Source: SHZI01 sp040080965 | GTDB taxonomy: Bacteria; Pseudomonadota; Gammaproteobacteria; Steroidobacterales; GCA-2729495 | Direction of reading: 5' to 3' | Assembly (NCBI GenBank): GCA_040080965.1 | Contig: JBEBHH010000012.1 | Span: forward strand, 1-64,000 | Length of the DNA stretch: 64,000 nt | In this document: positions 16,013-23,950 of the stretch, piece after piece | Numbering within the stretch: position 1 is the first letter of the stretch | Layout of the letters: the number at the start of each line of letters is the position of its first letter | Program-made: the position numbers and the translations under genes | The notes under the pieces: generated by a model | What the model was told of the DNA's origin: nothing | Databases searched by the model: none | Seen by the model: the letters and a program-made list of their open reading frames with translations, nothing else

Positions 16013-16016
16013 CGGA

Positions 16017-17033
16017 CTAGCGCGGTGCGCCGGCAACCGGGCGCACCGAACGGGCGATGGTTTCGACAGTGCGGACAGGCACTTCGCCAACCGCGGTGAC
16101 CAGGTAGCCACCGGCCATCGTTGTCCAGGCATTGGCGGCCCCGACCCGCGACGGCCCCTCGCCCTGCTCGATCGGCGCGACGCCCGCTTCGATGAATACG
16201 GAGACGGAGGCGACGCCATCGGAGTAGACGAGGTGCTCCAGCGGGGTGGCAGCGGTACCGGAGCGCTGGGAACGAACCGCGCGTAACCGGAAGCCGGGCG
16301 GAAGGGATTCAACGCGCCAGGCCGACGAATCGGTGGTGGCCTGCGCGGGCGCATCGGACCTCGGCGACTGCTGCCTAGTAAAGGTGTCGATCGTCATGGA
16401 CGGCTGCACAGCGGACGCCGGAATCCGCTCCGGCAGCTTGATATCCGAGAACAGTAGCTGCTCCACCACCACGCCATCGTCGCCCGCAACCTGGACTTTG
16501 AGGGGCATGGCCGTCGCGTGATCCAGCCACAGGCGATAGCCGTAGCGGTAATTGTCGGTGGGCCGCACGGTGACTACCCGGGTGTCCCGGCCAACGAGCC
16601 TTCCCCCGCTGGCGATCGCCAGCCGGTAGTAGCGGTCATCGAACTGCACGTCGCCCGCGAACTGCTGCCGGAGCGGGCTGGCGCCCGGCTGCTCCCCGGC
16701 GCCTTCCTCGACAAGGATCTCCTTCTGGTCGGGAAGGATGCAGGTGACGTCGTCGCCCCGCCGGATGATCTCGCGACCAACCTCGTCCATGGCGGTGATG
16801 CGCTCGGTCGGCACGCCATCCTCAACCCGGTGCACCACGCGCATCACGGCAGCGTCGGCGCCGTGCAGCTGGATCAGAGTGCCTTCGTAATTCAGGTACT
16901 CGAGCGCGTAGCCCATGCGGTCGAGCCAGCCCCGCGGGGCATCATCACCGGCCGCCGGCAATGCCAGGAAGGCGCCCGCTCCGGCCAGCAGCGCCCGCAG
17001 TACGAGGGCCCGGTTCAGTGGCGCCCGCCTCAT
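16017..17033 (-). CDS. mucB: Sigma-E regulatory protein MucB/RseB
   Basis: MucB/RseB is a periplasmic sensor that binds the anti-sigma factor, shields it from proteolysis, and responds to mislocalised lipopolysaccharide or lipids. The 338-residue protein has an N-terminal signal peptide (ALLAGAGAFLALPAAG), then the lipoprotein-like N-terminal domain (YALEYLNYEGTLIQLH) and the smaller C-terminal domain (WRVESLPPGFRLRAV). ATG at 17033 overlaps the mucA stop (ATGA). The mucD (DegP-like) protease gene that commonly follows is absent here. Confidence 0.94.
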   Translation of the reverse strand: MRRAPLNRALVLRALLAGAGAFLALPAAGDDAPRGWLDRMGYALEYLNYEGTLIQLHGADAAVMRVVHRVEDGVPTERITAMDEVGREIIRRGDDVTCILPDQKEILVEEGAGEQPGASPLRQQFAGDVQFDDRYYRLAIASGGRLVGRDTRVVTVRPTDNYRYGYRLWLDHATAMPLKVQVAGDDGVVVEQLLFSDIKLPERIPASAVQPSMTIDTFTRQQSPRSDAPAQATTDSSAWRVESLPPGFRLRAVRSQRSGTAATPLEHLVYSDGVASVSVFIEAGVAPIEQGEGPSRVGAANAWTTMAGGYLVTAVGEVPVRTVETIARSVRPVAGAPR

Positions 17034-17668
17034 TGGACCGGCTGGCCTTCGGTACGCAACGCCACGGCATAGGCACGGTTGTTGACGATATGGGAATCGG
17101 TGAGCTTGGCTGAAAGCATTCCGGAGTACTCGCCGTGATAGACGAGATAGCTGGTCAGGCGCCGCGGAGACAGGGACGACCGGCCGGCGGACCCCACTCG
17201 CTCGGCGACCAGGGACTGGGTACTCGCAGGCGCCAGGGCTGCTGGTGCCACCGGATACTGCCTGGCAATGCTGGCTGCGGGCGTGGCGCCGGGCACAGAC
17301 CTGAGGAATGGCAGCAACGCAACGGCGATCAGGGCGACGCCGGCAGCAACCGCATAGGGCAGCAGGCGATAACCAGGGCGGGACCCGGGCCCGGCGGTCG
17401 CTGTCGCGGCGGGGGCGGCGAGATCGTCGAGTTCTGCACTCACTCGGCCGGCAATCTGCAGGGCCGCCATACCGGCCGAGCGACCGCCAGCCTGGCCGCC
17501 CCGGAGCGTGCTGCCGATGAGGCTGTACCGTGCGATCCTGGCCCGGTGCTCGGGTGAGCGCGCGAGCCGCGAGGCCAGCAGCTCCAGTTCCTCCGCCGGC
17601 AGCTCGTCGTCGAGCCACGCCGACAGTTGCTCGCTTACAAGTGGTGAGGGATCGGGGCCTGTGCTCAT
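17030..17668 (-). CDS. mucA: Anti-sigma-E factor MucA/RseA
   Basis: This single-pass inner membrane protein binds and inhibits the RpoE-type sigma factor until released by regulated proteolysis. The 212 residues have an N-terminal cytoplasmic RseA-N domain (SEQLSAWLDDELPAEELELLASRL), a transmembrane helix at about 103-122 (LLPYAVAAGVALIAVALLPF) and a periplasmic tail. It is encoded between the sigma factor and MucB; the site-2 protease RseP that would cleave it is encoded at 50.3-51.6 kb. A DegS gene is not in the window. Confidence 0.93.
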   Translation of the reverse strand: MSTGPDPSPLVSEQLSAWLDDELPAEELELLASRLARSPEHRARIARYSLIGSTLRGGQAGGRSAGMAALQIAGRVSAELDDLAAPAATATAGPGSRPGYRLLPYAVAAGVALIAVALLPFLRSVPGATPAASIARQYPVAPAALAPASTQSLVAERVGSAGRSSLSPRRLTSYLVYHGEYSGMLSAKLTDSHIVNNRAYAVALRTEGQPVQ

Positions 17669-17708
17669 CGGAATCGCTCTCTGCTACGCATCGTGTACTT
17701 CTCTGGAT

Positions 17709-18287
17709 TCACGGATCGGTCAATGGCCTGATGGCCTCATCAATGGCCTCGCGCGCCCGGAAGATCCGCGAGCGGACTGTGCCAACCGGACAGTCCATGG
17801 CGGCGGCAATCTCCTCGTAGCTGAGGCCCTCGATCTCCCGCAGCACGATGGCCGTCCGGAGCTCGTCGGGCAAGCTGGCGATGGACTGCTCGACGATTGC
17901 CCGGAGCTGCTCCTGCATCGCCATGCCCTCGGGAGTTTCCTCATCGCGGAGCTGCGCATTGCGCTCGGAGTACTCGGGACTCTGGGCATCCAGGTCGTAT
18001 TCGATGGGCTTGCGCTGGAGCGCCACGAGGTAGTTCTTTGCCGTGTTGATGGCGATCCGGTAGAGCCATGTGTAAAAGGCGCTTTCACCCCGAAATCCCG
18101 GCAAGGCCCGATAGGCCTTGACGAAGGCCTCCTGGGAGACATCGAGAGCTTCGGTCGGATCCCGGACATACCGCATGACGAGCTTCACGATTTTCTGCTG
18201 GTACTTCAGCACCAGCAGGTCGAAGGCGCGCCGATCACCCTTCTGGGCTCGCTCCACGAGAAGCTGATCGCCGCTTGTCCCTGCCAT
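17709..18287 (-). CDS. rpoE: RNA polymerase sigma-E factor (AlgU/RpoE)
   Basis: This ECF sigma factor of 192 residues drives the extracytoplasmic stress response. Visible: region 2 (DRRAFDLLVLKYQQKIVKL, DVSQEAFVKAYRAL, FYTWLYRIAINTAKNYL) and region 4 with the helix-turn-helix (LREIEGLSYEEIAAAMDCPVGTVRSRIFRAREAI). ATG at 18287 (MAGTSGDQ) gives the usual length; upstream Met codons would extend beyond family limits. A matching RpoE-type promoter lies upstream at 18335-18361, implying autoregulation. The operon continues into mucA and mucB. Confidence 0.96.
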   Translation of the reverse strand: MAGTSGDQLLVERAQKGDRRAFDLLVLKYQQKIVKLVMRYVRDPTEALDVSQEAFVKAYRALPGFRGESAFYTWLYRIAINTAKNYLVALQRKPIEYDLDAQSPEYSERNAQLRDEETPEGMAMQEQLRAIVEQSIASLPDELRTAIVLREIEGLSYEEIAAAMDCPVGTVRSRIFRAREAIDEAIRPLTDP

Positions 18288-18334
18288 GCCCGCGGTCCTG
18301 TGTCGGATCTCGGGCGCCGGCAACTCACAGGCGG

Positions 18335-18361
18335 GTAGACAGGTGCCCGCCCCGAAAGTTC
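18335..18361 (-). promoter_or_regulatory. RpoE/AlgU-type promoter of rpoE-mucA-mucB
   Basis: On the minus strand GAACTT (18361-18356) is followed after exactly 16 bases by TCTAC (18339-18335). This matches the sigma-E/AlgU consensus GAACTT-N16/17-TCTGA at all -35 positions and most of the -10. It would start transcription near 18328, about 40 bases before the rpoE ATG. Autoregulation is well known for this family; here it is inferred from the motif. Confidence 0.75.
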
Positions 18362-18485
18362 GCCCTGCGGCCCCGCCTTCCCTGCCATCGTCGCCGGACC
18401 CTGACGCAAGTCCGGCAAATGCGGGTAGTGCAGCGCAGCGCCCGGGGCGATTCTACGTGAAACGAGTCTCGTTAACGCGTTCGCC

Positions 18486-18959
18486 TCAATGCGGGGACCC
18501 GCATGACCCGGCCCGCTGCACCGGCGGGTGACGCAGGCGCACCGCAAGGCGCCGCCAGGTATCCGGTGCCATGCGATGGCGAAACAGGATAACCTCGGCC
18601 GGATCGCCGCCATCGCCCGCGAATCCGATCCCCGCCGCCATGCCCGGCAAGGTCCAGGAGCTGACCACGGACACGGGCACCAGTGAGTCGGGGTCGCACG
18701 CAAGGCCGAGCATGAAGCGGCCATCGTCCGTCAGCCGGATGGACGCCACGTAGCGCGGGGCACGGGGGGACGCGCGGCGCAGCTCGTGGATACCGTAAGC
18801 CGTGGCGAGCAAAACTCCGGTGATCCCGGCCCAGCCCGGCAATCCGCCATAGCTGATGGCAGCGACGGCCATCAGTATCAGGCAGAGGATGAACGCCTGC
18901 ACCCGGCGGCAGGCGGGACGTTCAATGACGAGACTGGGCGAGAAGCCGCTGGATGACAT
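18486..18959 (-). CDS. YgfX (CptA)-like inner membrane protein
   Basis: This protein of up to 157 residues follows sdhE, as ygfX does in enterobacteria. It has two closely spaced hydrophobic segments near residues 22-55 (FILCLILMAVAAISY, WAGITGVLLATAYGI) and a C-terminal domain with WRRLAVRLR. The YgfX/CptA family has been proposed as a toxin targeting the cytoskeleton with SdhE as partner, but that role is disputed. The ATG at 18959 overlaps sdhE by 38 bases, so the true start could be further downstream. Assignment relies on topology and position. Confidence 0.68.
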   Translation of the reverse strand: MSSSGFSPSLVIERPACRRVQAFILCLILMAVAAISYGGLPGWAGITGVLLATAYGIHELRRASPRAPRYVASIRLTDDGRFMLGLACDPDSLVPVSVVSSWTLPGMAAGIGFAGDGGDPAEVILFRHRMAPDTWRRLAVRLRHPPVQRAGSCGSPH

Positions 18960-19170
18960 CGTTCAGGCTCGCATCCTGGACAACGACCCTCCCCGCCAGC
19001 AAGTCGACTATCTCGGGATCCTGTGCAGAAAGGAGCGCTTCGAATGCCGTCTGGACCGACGGCGGCGCCTCGGCGAACTCGCGCTCCAGGTACCTGAGCA
19101 GCAGGACATCGAGCTCCCGCATGCCACGCCGGCAGCGCCAGCGCAGCCGGGCAAGGCGGACCGCGTCCAA
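18922..19170 (-). CDS. sdhE: FAD assembly factor SdhE
   Basis: SdhE helps covalent attachment of FAD to the succinate dehydrogenase flavoprotein. The 82-residue protein has the invariant RGMRELD motif (RGxxE) and the typical small helical-bundle length. It lies 13 bases downstream of sdhB in the same operon, which directly supports the role. It overlaps the downstream ygfX-like gene. Confidence 0.93.
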   Translation of the reverse strand: MDAVRLARLRWRCRRGMRELDVLLLRYLEREFAEAPPSVQTAFEALLSAQDPEIVDLLAGRVVVQDASLNDVIQRLLAQSRH

Positions 19171-19183
19171 CTGCGGTATCCCG

Positions 19184-19975
19184 CTAAAGGCGGCGCTCCG
19201 CCAGCATGCGCTTGGTGGCGGCGATAGCCCTGGCCGGATTCAGGTCCTTCGGGCAGGCATTCGTGCAGTTCATGATCGTGTGGCACCGGTACAGGCGGAA
19301 CGGGTCTTCAAGGTCATCCAGCCGTGAGCCGGTGGCTTCGTCCCGGGTGTCGACCAGCCACCGGTAGGCGGCCAGCAGGGCAGCCGGACCCAGGTAGCGA
19401 TCGCTGTTCCACCAGTAGCTCGGGCAACTGGTTGAGCAACAGGCGCACAGGATGCAGGCGGACGGGCTGTTGATCAGCTCCTGGTCCTCCTTGGACTGCA
19501 GCCGCTCCCGGTCCGGCGGCGGCGGCGTCCGGGTCTGGAGCCACGGCTTGATGGAAGCGTACTGGGCGTAGAAGTTGGTGAGGTCCGGCACGAGGTCCTT
19601 CACGACCGGCATGTGGGGCAAGGGATAGATCTTTACGTCGCCCCGGACATCCGCGATCGCCTGGGTGCAGGCCAGCGTATTCACCCCGTCGATGTTCATC
19701 GCGCAGGATCCGCAGATGCCCTCCCGGCAGGACCGCCGGAAAGTCAGCGATGAATCTATCTCGTTCTTGATCTTGATGAGCGCGTCGAGAACCATCGGGC
19801 CACAGCGCCCGGTATCGACGGAATACGTGTCGATGCGGGGATTACCGCCGGCCTCCGGATCGTACCGGTAGATCTGGAACTTCCGGACCTTGCCTGGCGC
19901 CGACGCACTGGCCGGAGCAGGGTGGGTCTTGCCCTTGGTAACGCGGGAATTGGCAGGCAGCTGGAACTCGGCCAT
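19184..19975 (-). CDS. sdhB: Succinate dehydrogenase iron-sulfur subunit
   Basis: SdhB transfers electrons from the flavoprotein to quinone. In 263 residues: the [2Fe-2S] ligands in CREGICGSCAM, the [4Fe-4S] motif CILCACCSTSC and the [3Fe-4S] motif CHTIMNCTNACPK. Its N-terminus carries a ~25-residue Pro/Ala-rich extension before the ferredoxin fold (KVRKFQIYRYDPE). The gene starts two bases after the sdhA stop. Confidence 0.97.
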   Translation of the reverse strand: MAEFQLPANSRVTKGKTHPAPASASAPGKVRKFQIYRYDPEAGGNPRIDTYSVDTGRCGPMVLDALIKIKNEIDSSLTFRRSCREGICGSCAMNIDGVNTLACTQAIADVRGDVKIYPLPHMPVVKDLVPDLTNFYAQYASIKPWLQTRTPPPPDRERLQSKEDQELINSPSACILCACCSTSCPSYWWNSDRYLGPAALLAAYRWLVDTRDEATGSRLDDLEDPFRLYRCHTIMNCTNACPKDLNPARAIAATKRMLAERRL

Positions 19976-19977
19976 TG

Positions 19978-21765
19978 CTAGTACGTCCGCGCCTTGGGCG
20001 CGATCGTCTCCACTTCATTGGTGAGGGTCTGCAGCTTGACCGGCCTGTCATCGAGGCGGACGTCGCCCCGCGGGTTGATCCAGGCAAGCGTGTGCTTGAG
20101 CCAGAGCTGGTCGTCTCGAGCAGGATAGTCTTCCCGGGCGTGGGCGCCGCGACTCTCGAGGCGCCGCGCCGCGCCCGTGATGGTCACCATGGCCTGGCCA
20201 AGCAGGTTGTCGAGCTCGAGCGTCTCCATGAGATCGGTGTTCCAGATCAGGCTGCGATCCGTGACTCGCACGTCGGCGAAGGACGCGTGGCACTTGCGCA
20301 GGGCCTCGATGCCCTGGTCCAGCGACTCGCCAGTGCGGAACACGGCTGCGTGGGCCTGCATGATCCGCTGCATTTCCAGCCTGATTTCGGCCGTGCCGCG
20401 ACTGCCATTGGCATTGCGGAGGCGGTCGAGACGGCTGACCGCCAGTTCGGCAGCGTCGGCGCGGAACGCCTTCTGGCGGGCGCCCGCGACGACGGTCTCC
20501 GCGCAACGCTGGGCCGCCGATCGACCGAAGACCACGAGGTCGAGGAGCGAATTCGAACCGAGCCGGTTGGCACCGTGGACGGATACGCAGGCCGCCTCGC
20601 CGATGGCCATCAGGCCGGGGACTGGCGTGTCCGGGTTACCGCCCTTCAACGTCAGGACCTCGCCGTGCACGTTGGTTGGCACGCCGCCCATGTTGTAGTG
20701 GACCGTGGGTAGCACGGGAATAGGCTCCCGCGTCACGTCCACGCCGGCGAAAATCCGCGCCGTCTCGGCGATTCCCGGCAGTCGTTCCTGGATGACCTCT
20801 GGACCGAGATGCTCCAGGTGAAGGTGGATGTGGTCCTTCTCGGAGCCAACGCCCCGGCCCTCGCGGATCTCGATGGTCATGGCGCGGCTGACAACGTCGC
20901 GGGAAGCCAGGTCCTTGGCGTTCGGCGCGTAGCGCTCCATGAACCGGTCACCCGATGAGTTGGTGAGGTAACCACCCTCCCCGCGCGCGCCCTCGGTAAT
21001 GAGGCAGCCGGAGCCGTAGATGCCCGTCGGGTGGAACTGCACGAACTCCATGTCCTGGAGCGGGAGTCCGGCGCGCAGCGCCATCGCGCTGCCATCACCC
21101 GTGCAGGTGTGGGCCGACGTGCAGGAAAAGTACGCGCGACCGTAGCCGCCGGTCGCAAGGATCGTCCGCTGGGCCCGGAAGCGGTGCAGCTTGCCCGTGG
21201 CCATCTCGAGGGCCACGACTCCGCGGCACTCGCCGTCCTCCATCATCAGGTCGATGGCGAAGAACTCTATGAAGAAATTAGCCTGGTGCTTCAGAGACTG
21301 CTGATAGAGCGTGTGAAGCATCGCGTGACCGGTGCGATCCGCCGCCGCGCAGGTGCGCTGGGCCGTGCCCTTGCCGAAATTGGTCGTCATGCCGCCAAAG
21401 GGCCGCTGGTAGATCCTGCCATCCTCGGTGCGGGAGAACGGCACGCCATAGTGCTCGAGCTCCACGACGGCGGCCGGGGCCTCCTTGCACATGTATTCGA
21501 TGGCGTCCTGGTCGCCGAGCCAGTCGGAGCCCTTGACGGTGTCATACATGTGCCAGCGCCAATCGTCCTCACCCATGTTGCCAAGGGCTGCGCTGATGCC
21601 GCCCTGGGCCGCGACGGTGTGACTGCGCGTCGGAAAGACCTTGGTCAGGCAGGCCGTCGACAATCCGGCCTCGGACAGGCCGACCGTGGCCCGCAATCCG
21701 GCGCCGCCTGCGCCAACGACGACCACGTCGTAGGTGTGGTCAATGAAGGAATAAGACGCGGTCAT
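19978..21765 (-). CDS. sdhA: Succinate dehydrogenase flavoprotein subunit
   Basis: SdhA oxidises succinate to fumarate using covalent FAD. The 595-residue protein shows the dinucleotide-binding VVVVGAGGAGLRA, the FAD-histidine attachment region TRSHTVAAQGG, the substrate-site FHPTGIYGSG and the catalytic arginine region HGANRLGSNSLLDLVVFGR. ATG at 21765 overlaps the sdhD stop (ATGA); a 70-codon upstream extension is spurious. Both an SDHAF4-like and an SdhE flavinylation factor are encoded in the same operon. Confidence 0.97.
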   Translation of the reverse strand: MTASYSFIDHTYDVVVVGAGGAGLRATVGLSEAGLSTACLTKVFPTRSHTVAAQGGISAALGNMGEDDWRWHMYDTVKGSDWLGDQDAIEYMCKEAPAAVVELEHYGVPFSRTEDGRIYQRPFGGMTTNFGKGTAQRTCAAADRTGHAMLHTLYQQSLKHQANFFIEFFAIDLMMEDGECRGVVALEMATGKLHRFRAQRTILATGGYGRAYFSCTSAHTCTGDGSAMALRAGLPLQDMEFVQFHPTGIYGSGCLITEGARGEGGYLTNSSGDRFMERYAPNAKDLASRDVVSRAMTIEIREGRGVGSEKDHIHLHLEHLGPEVIQERLPGIAETARIFAGVDVTREPIPVLPTVHYNMGGVPTNVHGEVLTLKGGNPDTPVPGLMAIGEAACVSVHGANRLGSNSLLDLVVFGRSAAQRCAETVVAGARQKAFRADAAELAVSRLDRLRNANGSRGTAEIRLEMQRIMQAHAAVFRTGESLDQGIEALRKCHASFADVRVTDRSLIWNTDLMETLELDNLLGQAMVTITGAARRLESRGAHAREDYPARDDQLWLKHTLAWINPRGDVRLDDRPVKLQTLTNEVETIAPKARTY

Positions 21766-22148
21766 AGGGGCGCTCTCGTGGCGATCAGGAAGACGGCGAA
21801 GATTCCCGCAACCGCCAGCGCCGCATGAAGCAGGCGCAGGACGACGAGGACGATCACGCGGAGCCCGGGGGCGTGCACGTAGTCTTCGGCGACGACCTGC
21901 GTGCCGAGGCTGGAGTGGTAGACGAGCGCCACGACCAGGAGGATCAGGAGGACCGCGTTCACCGGCGACGCAACCCACGCAGCGACAGAATAGAAGTCGA
22001 CGGAAGGCAGGGTGAGCAGCGAAATCGAGAACCAGAGCGTCAGGGGGACCATGGCGACGGCGGAGAGCCGCTGGCCAAGCCAGTGCCCCGTACCGGTGCC
22101 GGCGGAGCCGAGACCCAGTACCCGGCCGAGGGGGGACTTGAGGCTCAT
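21762..22148 (-). CDS. sdhD: Succinate dehydrogenase membrane anchor subunit
   Basis: SdhD is one of two membrane anchors binding haem b and quinone. The 128 residues contain three hydrophobic segments and the haem/quinone-proximal stretch YHSSLGTQVVAEDYVH, with the conserved His and Asp-Tyr. It overlaps sdhC upstream and sdhA downstream by ATGA, so stoichiometric translation is likely. Confidence 0.93.
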   Translation of the reverse strand: MSLKSPLGRVLGLGSAGTGTGHWLGQRLSAVAMVPLTLWFSISLLTLPSVDFYSVAAWVASPVNAVLLILLVVALVYHSSLGTQVVAEDYVHAPGLRVIVLVVLRLLHAALAVAGIFAVFLIATRAPL

Positions 22149-22537
22149 GCCGCCACCCGCGTGAGCGCCACGACCCAGAACGACACCGTCAGGAGTGCGG
22201 AGGCCACGACGACGGCAATACCCGACTTCCGCGCCACAGCCTTGTCGAATCCATGGCCGGCATCCCAGGCGAGATGCCGGAGGCCGTTACACAGGTGGTA
22301 GAAGAAGCAGAACGTCCAGCCAATGAGGGCGAGCTGCCCGAGCAGGCTGCCCAGGAGGGCGTTGGCCCCCGTGAACGCCGCCTGGCCGGAAGCGAGCGCG
22401 AGCAGCCAGGCAACCAGGGCGACTCCGCCGACAGCCAGGACCAGGCCCGTCAGGCGATGCAGAATGGAAAGCGTATTGCTGATTTGCCAGCGATACACCT
22501 GCAGATGCGGCGACAGCGGCCGCGACACTTGGGACAT
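22145..22537 (-). CDS. sdhC: Succinate dehydrogenase cytochrome b556 subunit
   Basis: SdhC is the cytochrome b anchor. The 130-residue protein has the family N-terminal signature RPLSPHLQVYRW, SILHRLTG at the first helix, three membrane segments, and the haem-ligand His in HLCNGLRHLAWD. It begins 12 bases after the SDHAF4-like gene. Confidence 0.95.
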   Translation of the reverse strand: MSQVSRPLSPHLQVYRWQISNTLSILHRLTGLVLAVGGVALVAWLLALASGQAAFTGANALLGSLLGQLALIGWTFCFFYHLCNGLRHLAWDAGHGFDKAVARKSGIAVVVASALLTVSFWVVALTRVAA

Positions 22538-22549
22538 GGACTACTCCAC

Positions 22550-22795
22550 TCAGAAATCGATGCAACGGCCACCGCGTTCCCAGTCCCCGAATCGGGTGGG
22601 CTCGGGGCCGGGCGGTCCGCCAATCTCGGGCAGAGACGTCGGGGGAGCGGCAGGATGGAGTTCCGGAACCGGCGGCGTGGCGGGCGCGGAGTCAATCACC
22701 GGGGGCTTTTGGGGTACGGATTCAGGCACCAAAATATTGTGCCAGAATGGACCGCTTTTCTCCAGACTGCGCGCTCCATTTTCCCTAGAAACCAA
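22550..22795 (-). CDS. SDHAF4-like succinate dehydrogenase assembly factor (DUF1674)
   Basis: The C-terminal end GPEPTRFGDWERGGRCIDF is the diagnostic motif of DUF1674, the family of mitochondrial SDHAF4, which binds flavinylated SdhA and promotes complex II assembly. The rest is Pro/Ala-rich and probably disordered. Position directly upstream of sdhC supports the role. The start is uncertain: this span uses TTG at 22795 (81 residues), but GTG at 22729 (59 residues) or TTG at 22732 is also possible, and none has a good ribosome site. It would be the first gene of the sdh operon, divergent from ygfZ by only a few bases. Confidence 0.82.
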   Translation of the reverse strand: MVSRENGARSLEKSGPFWHNILVPESVPQKPPVIDSAPATPPVPELHPAAPPTSLPEIGGPPGPEPTRFGDWERGGRCIDF

Positions 22796-22803
22796 GGCAT
22801 TAC

Positions 22804-23643
22804 GTGCCCCGCTCCGTAGCCCTAGACGACCTGCGCATACTCGCTGTCACGGGCAGCGACCGCGCTGCATTCCTGCAGGGCCAGCTCACCCAGGACGTGG
22901 CCACGGCGCGCCCGGACCTCACTGTGATGGCGGGTTGGGCCGACGCGAAGGGGCGCCTGCTCTTTGCCGGACACCTGTTTGTCGCCCGGCTGGGCACCGA
23001 CGAGGCGCTGGCCCTCCTCGTGCCAGCGGACCTCGCTGACGCCCTCCTGAAGCGCCTGCGCATGTACATCCTCCGGGCTAAGGCACAGGCGACGCTGCTC
23101 GACGTGCCGCTCGCAGGGCTCATCGGCGCCCCCGCGGATCCCGGCGCAAGCCAGTGTGTCAGGCTCCATGGACACGGGGAGCGGCACCTCCTGCTCGGTG
23201 GCCCCGCCGCCCACCCCGGCGACATTGCCGGTCCGCGCAGCGACTGGCGCCTGTCGGACATCCGCGCAGGCCTCCCCGCTGTCGTGGCCGCCACGACCGG
23301 CGAGTTCGTGCCGCAGATGGTAAACCTGGACCTGCTTGGCGGAATCAGCTTCACCAAGGGCTGTTACACGGGCCAGGAGATCGTGGCACGCATGAAGTAT
23401 CTCGGCCGCGTGAAGCGCCGCATGCTCCGCTTCGGAACCCCAGGCGACGCGCCAGCCCCTGGCGCCCAGCTGTACGCCAGCCGTGGAGCCGTGGGGCAGG
23501 TAGTCACTTCGGCGCCCGCGGAATCGGGCAGTGAATTCCTGGCGGTCGTCGTGGTGGACGACCTGCCGGGTCCCTTCTTCCTCGACGGGACCGGAACGCT
23601 CCCGGTCCTCCGCCTGGAACTCCCCTACGAAGTCCCCCTGTAG
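22804..23643 (+). CDS. ygfZ: Folate-binding protein YgfZ (iron-sulfur cluster repair/assembly)
   Basis: YgfZ is a tetrahydrofolate-dependent factor, related to GcvT, that supports certain iron-sulfur enzymes. The 279 residues carry the defining motif KGCYTGQEIVARMKYLGR near 195-212, with the conserved cysteine. GTG at 22804 starts the gene. Its TAG stop (23641-23643) is part of a REP element. It is transcribed divergently from the sdh operon, itself rich in iron-sulfur clusters. Confidence 0.92.
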   Translation: MPRSVALDDLRILAVTGSDRAAFLQGQLTQDVATARPDLTVMAGWADAKGRLLFAGHLFVARLGTDEALALLVPADLADALLKRLRMYILRAKAQATLLDVPLAGLIGAPADPGASQCVRLHGHGERHLLLGGPAAHPGDIAGPRSDWRLSDIRAGLPAVVAATTGEFVPQMVNLDLLGGISFTKGCYTGQEIVARMKYLGRVKRRMLRFGTPGDAPAPGAQLYASRGAVGQVVTSAPAESGSEFLAVVVVDDLPGPFFLDGTGTLPVLRLELPYEVPL

Positions 23644-23662
23644 TCGCGCCTTCAGGCGCGAC
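23640..23662 (+). repeat. GTAG-type REP palindrome (element A)
   Basis: GTAG at 23640-23643 is followed by a perfect 8-bp hairpin: GTCGCGCC (23643-23650), loop TTCA, GGCGCGAC (23655-23662). The GTAG contains the ygfZ stop codon. The same core recurs at 23951-23975 and twice in 28738-28827. GTAG-headed palindromes of this kind are known as REP sequences mobilised by RAYT transposases; no such transposase is in the window. Confidence 0.8.
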
Positions 23663-23666
23663 CCGC

Positions 23667-23933
23667 CTAGTGCGGCCGCGACTTTTTCAGGGCCGGGTTC
23701 AGCCGGTCGATGTCCACCTTCACCTGCTCGGGAGTGCGCTCGTAGACGAGCTCCCGGCCCTTGATCGACCCCGAGTACGCCTTCCCGTTGCGGGTCGGCA
23801 GGAGTTCGCAGCGCACGTTGTGGATGCCGGTGCCAATCACCACCTCGATCCGCTCGGGCCGCTTGCTGAGCACGACTACCTCTATCACCTGGTCGGATTC
23901 GGTAATGCGCACCTTGATCTTCTCGTCCTGCAT
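23667..23933 (-). CDS. Small conserved-looking protein of unknown function
   Basis: This 88-residue, charged, soluble protein (MQDEKIKVRITESDQ...) is predicted to be mostly beta strand with a basic tail (ALKKSRPH). It has no membrane segment and no cysteine motif apart from one Cys. GAGGGG lies about 8 bases upstream of the ATG, and the amino-acid composition is balanced, which supports a real gene. It lies just downstream of lysS on the same strand, flanked on both sides by REP elements, so it may be cotranscribed with recJ-prfB-lysS. I do not recognise a family. Confidence 0.7.
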   Translation of the reverse strand: MQDEKIKVRITESDQVIEVVVLSKRPERIEVVIGTGIHNVRCELLPTRNGKAYSGSIKGRELVYERTPEQVKVDIDRLNPALKKSRPH

Positions 23934-23950
23934 ATCCTGCCCCTCTGCCT

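Noticed and set aside
18486..19170. Novel toxin-antitoxin pair
   Set aside because: SdhE is clearly a flavinylation factor placed in the sdh operon; the CptAB toxin-antitoxin proposal for this family is disputed and nothing here adds support.
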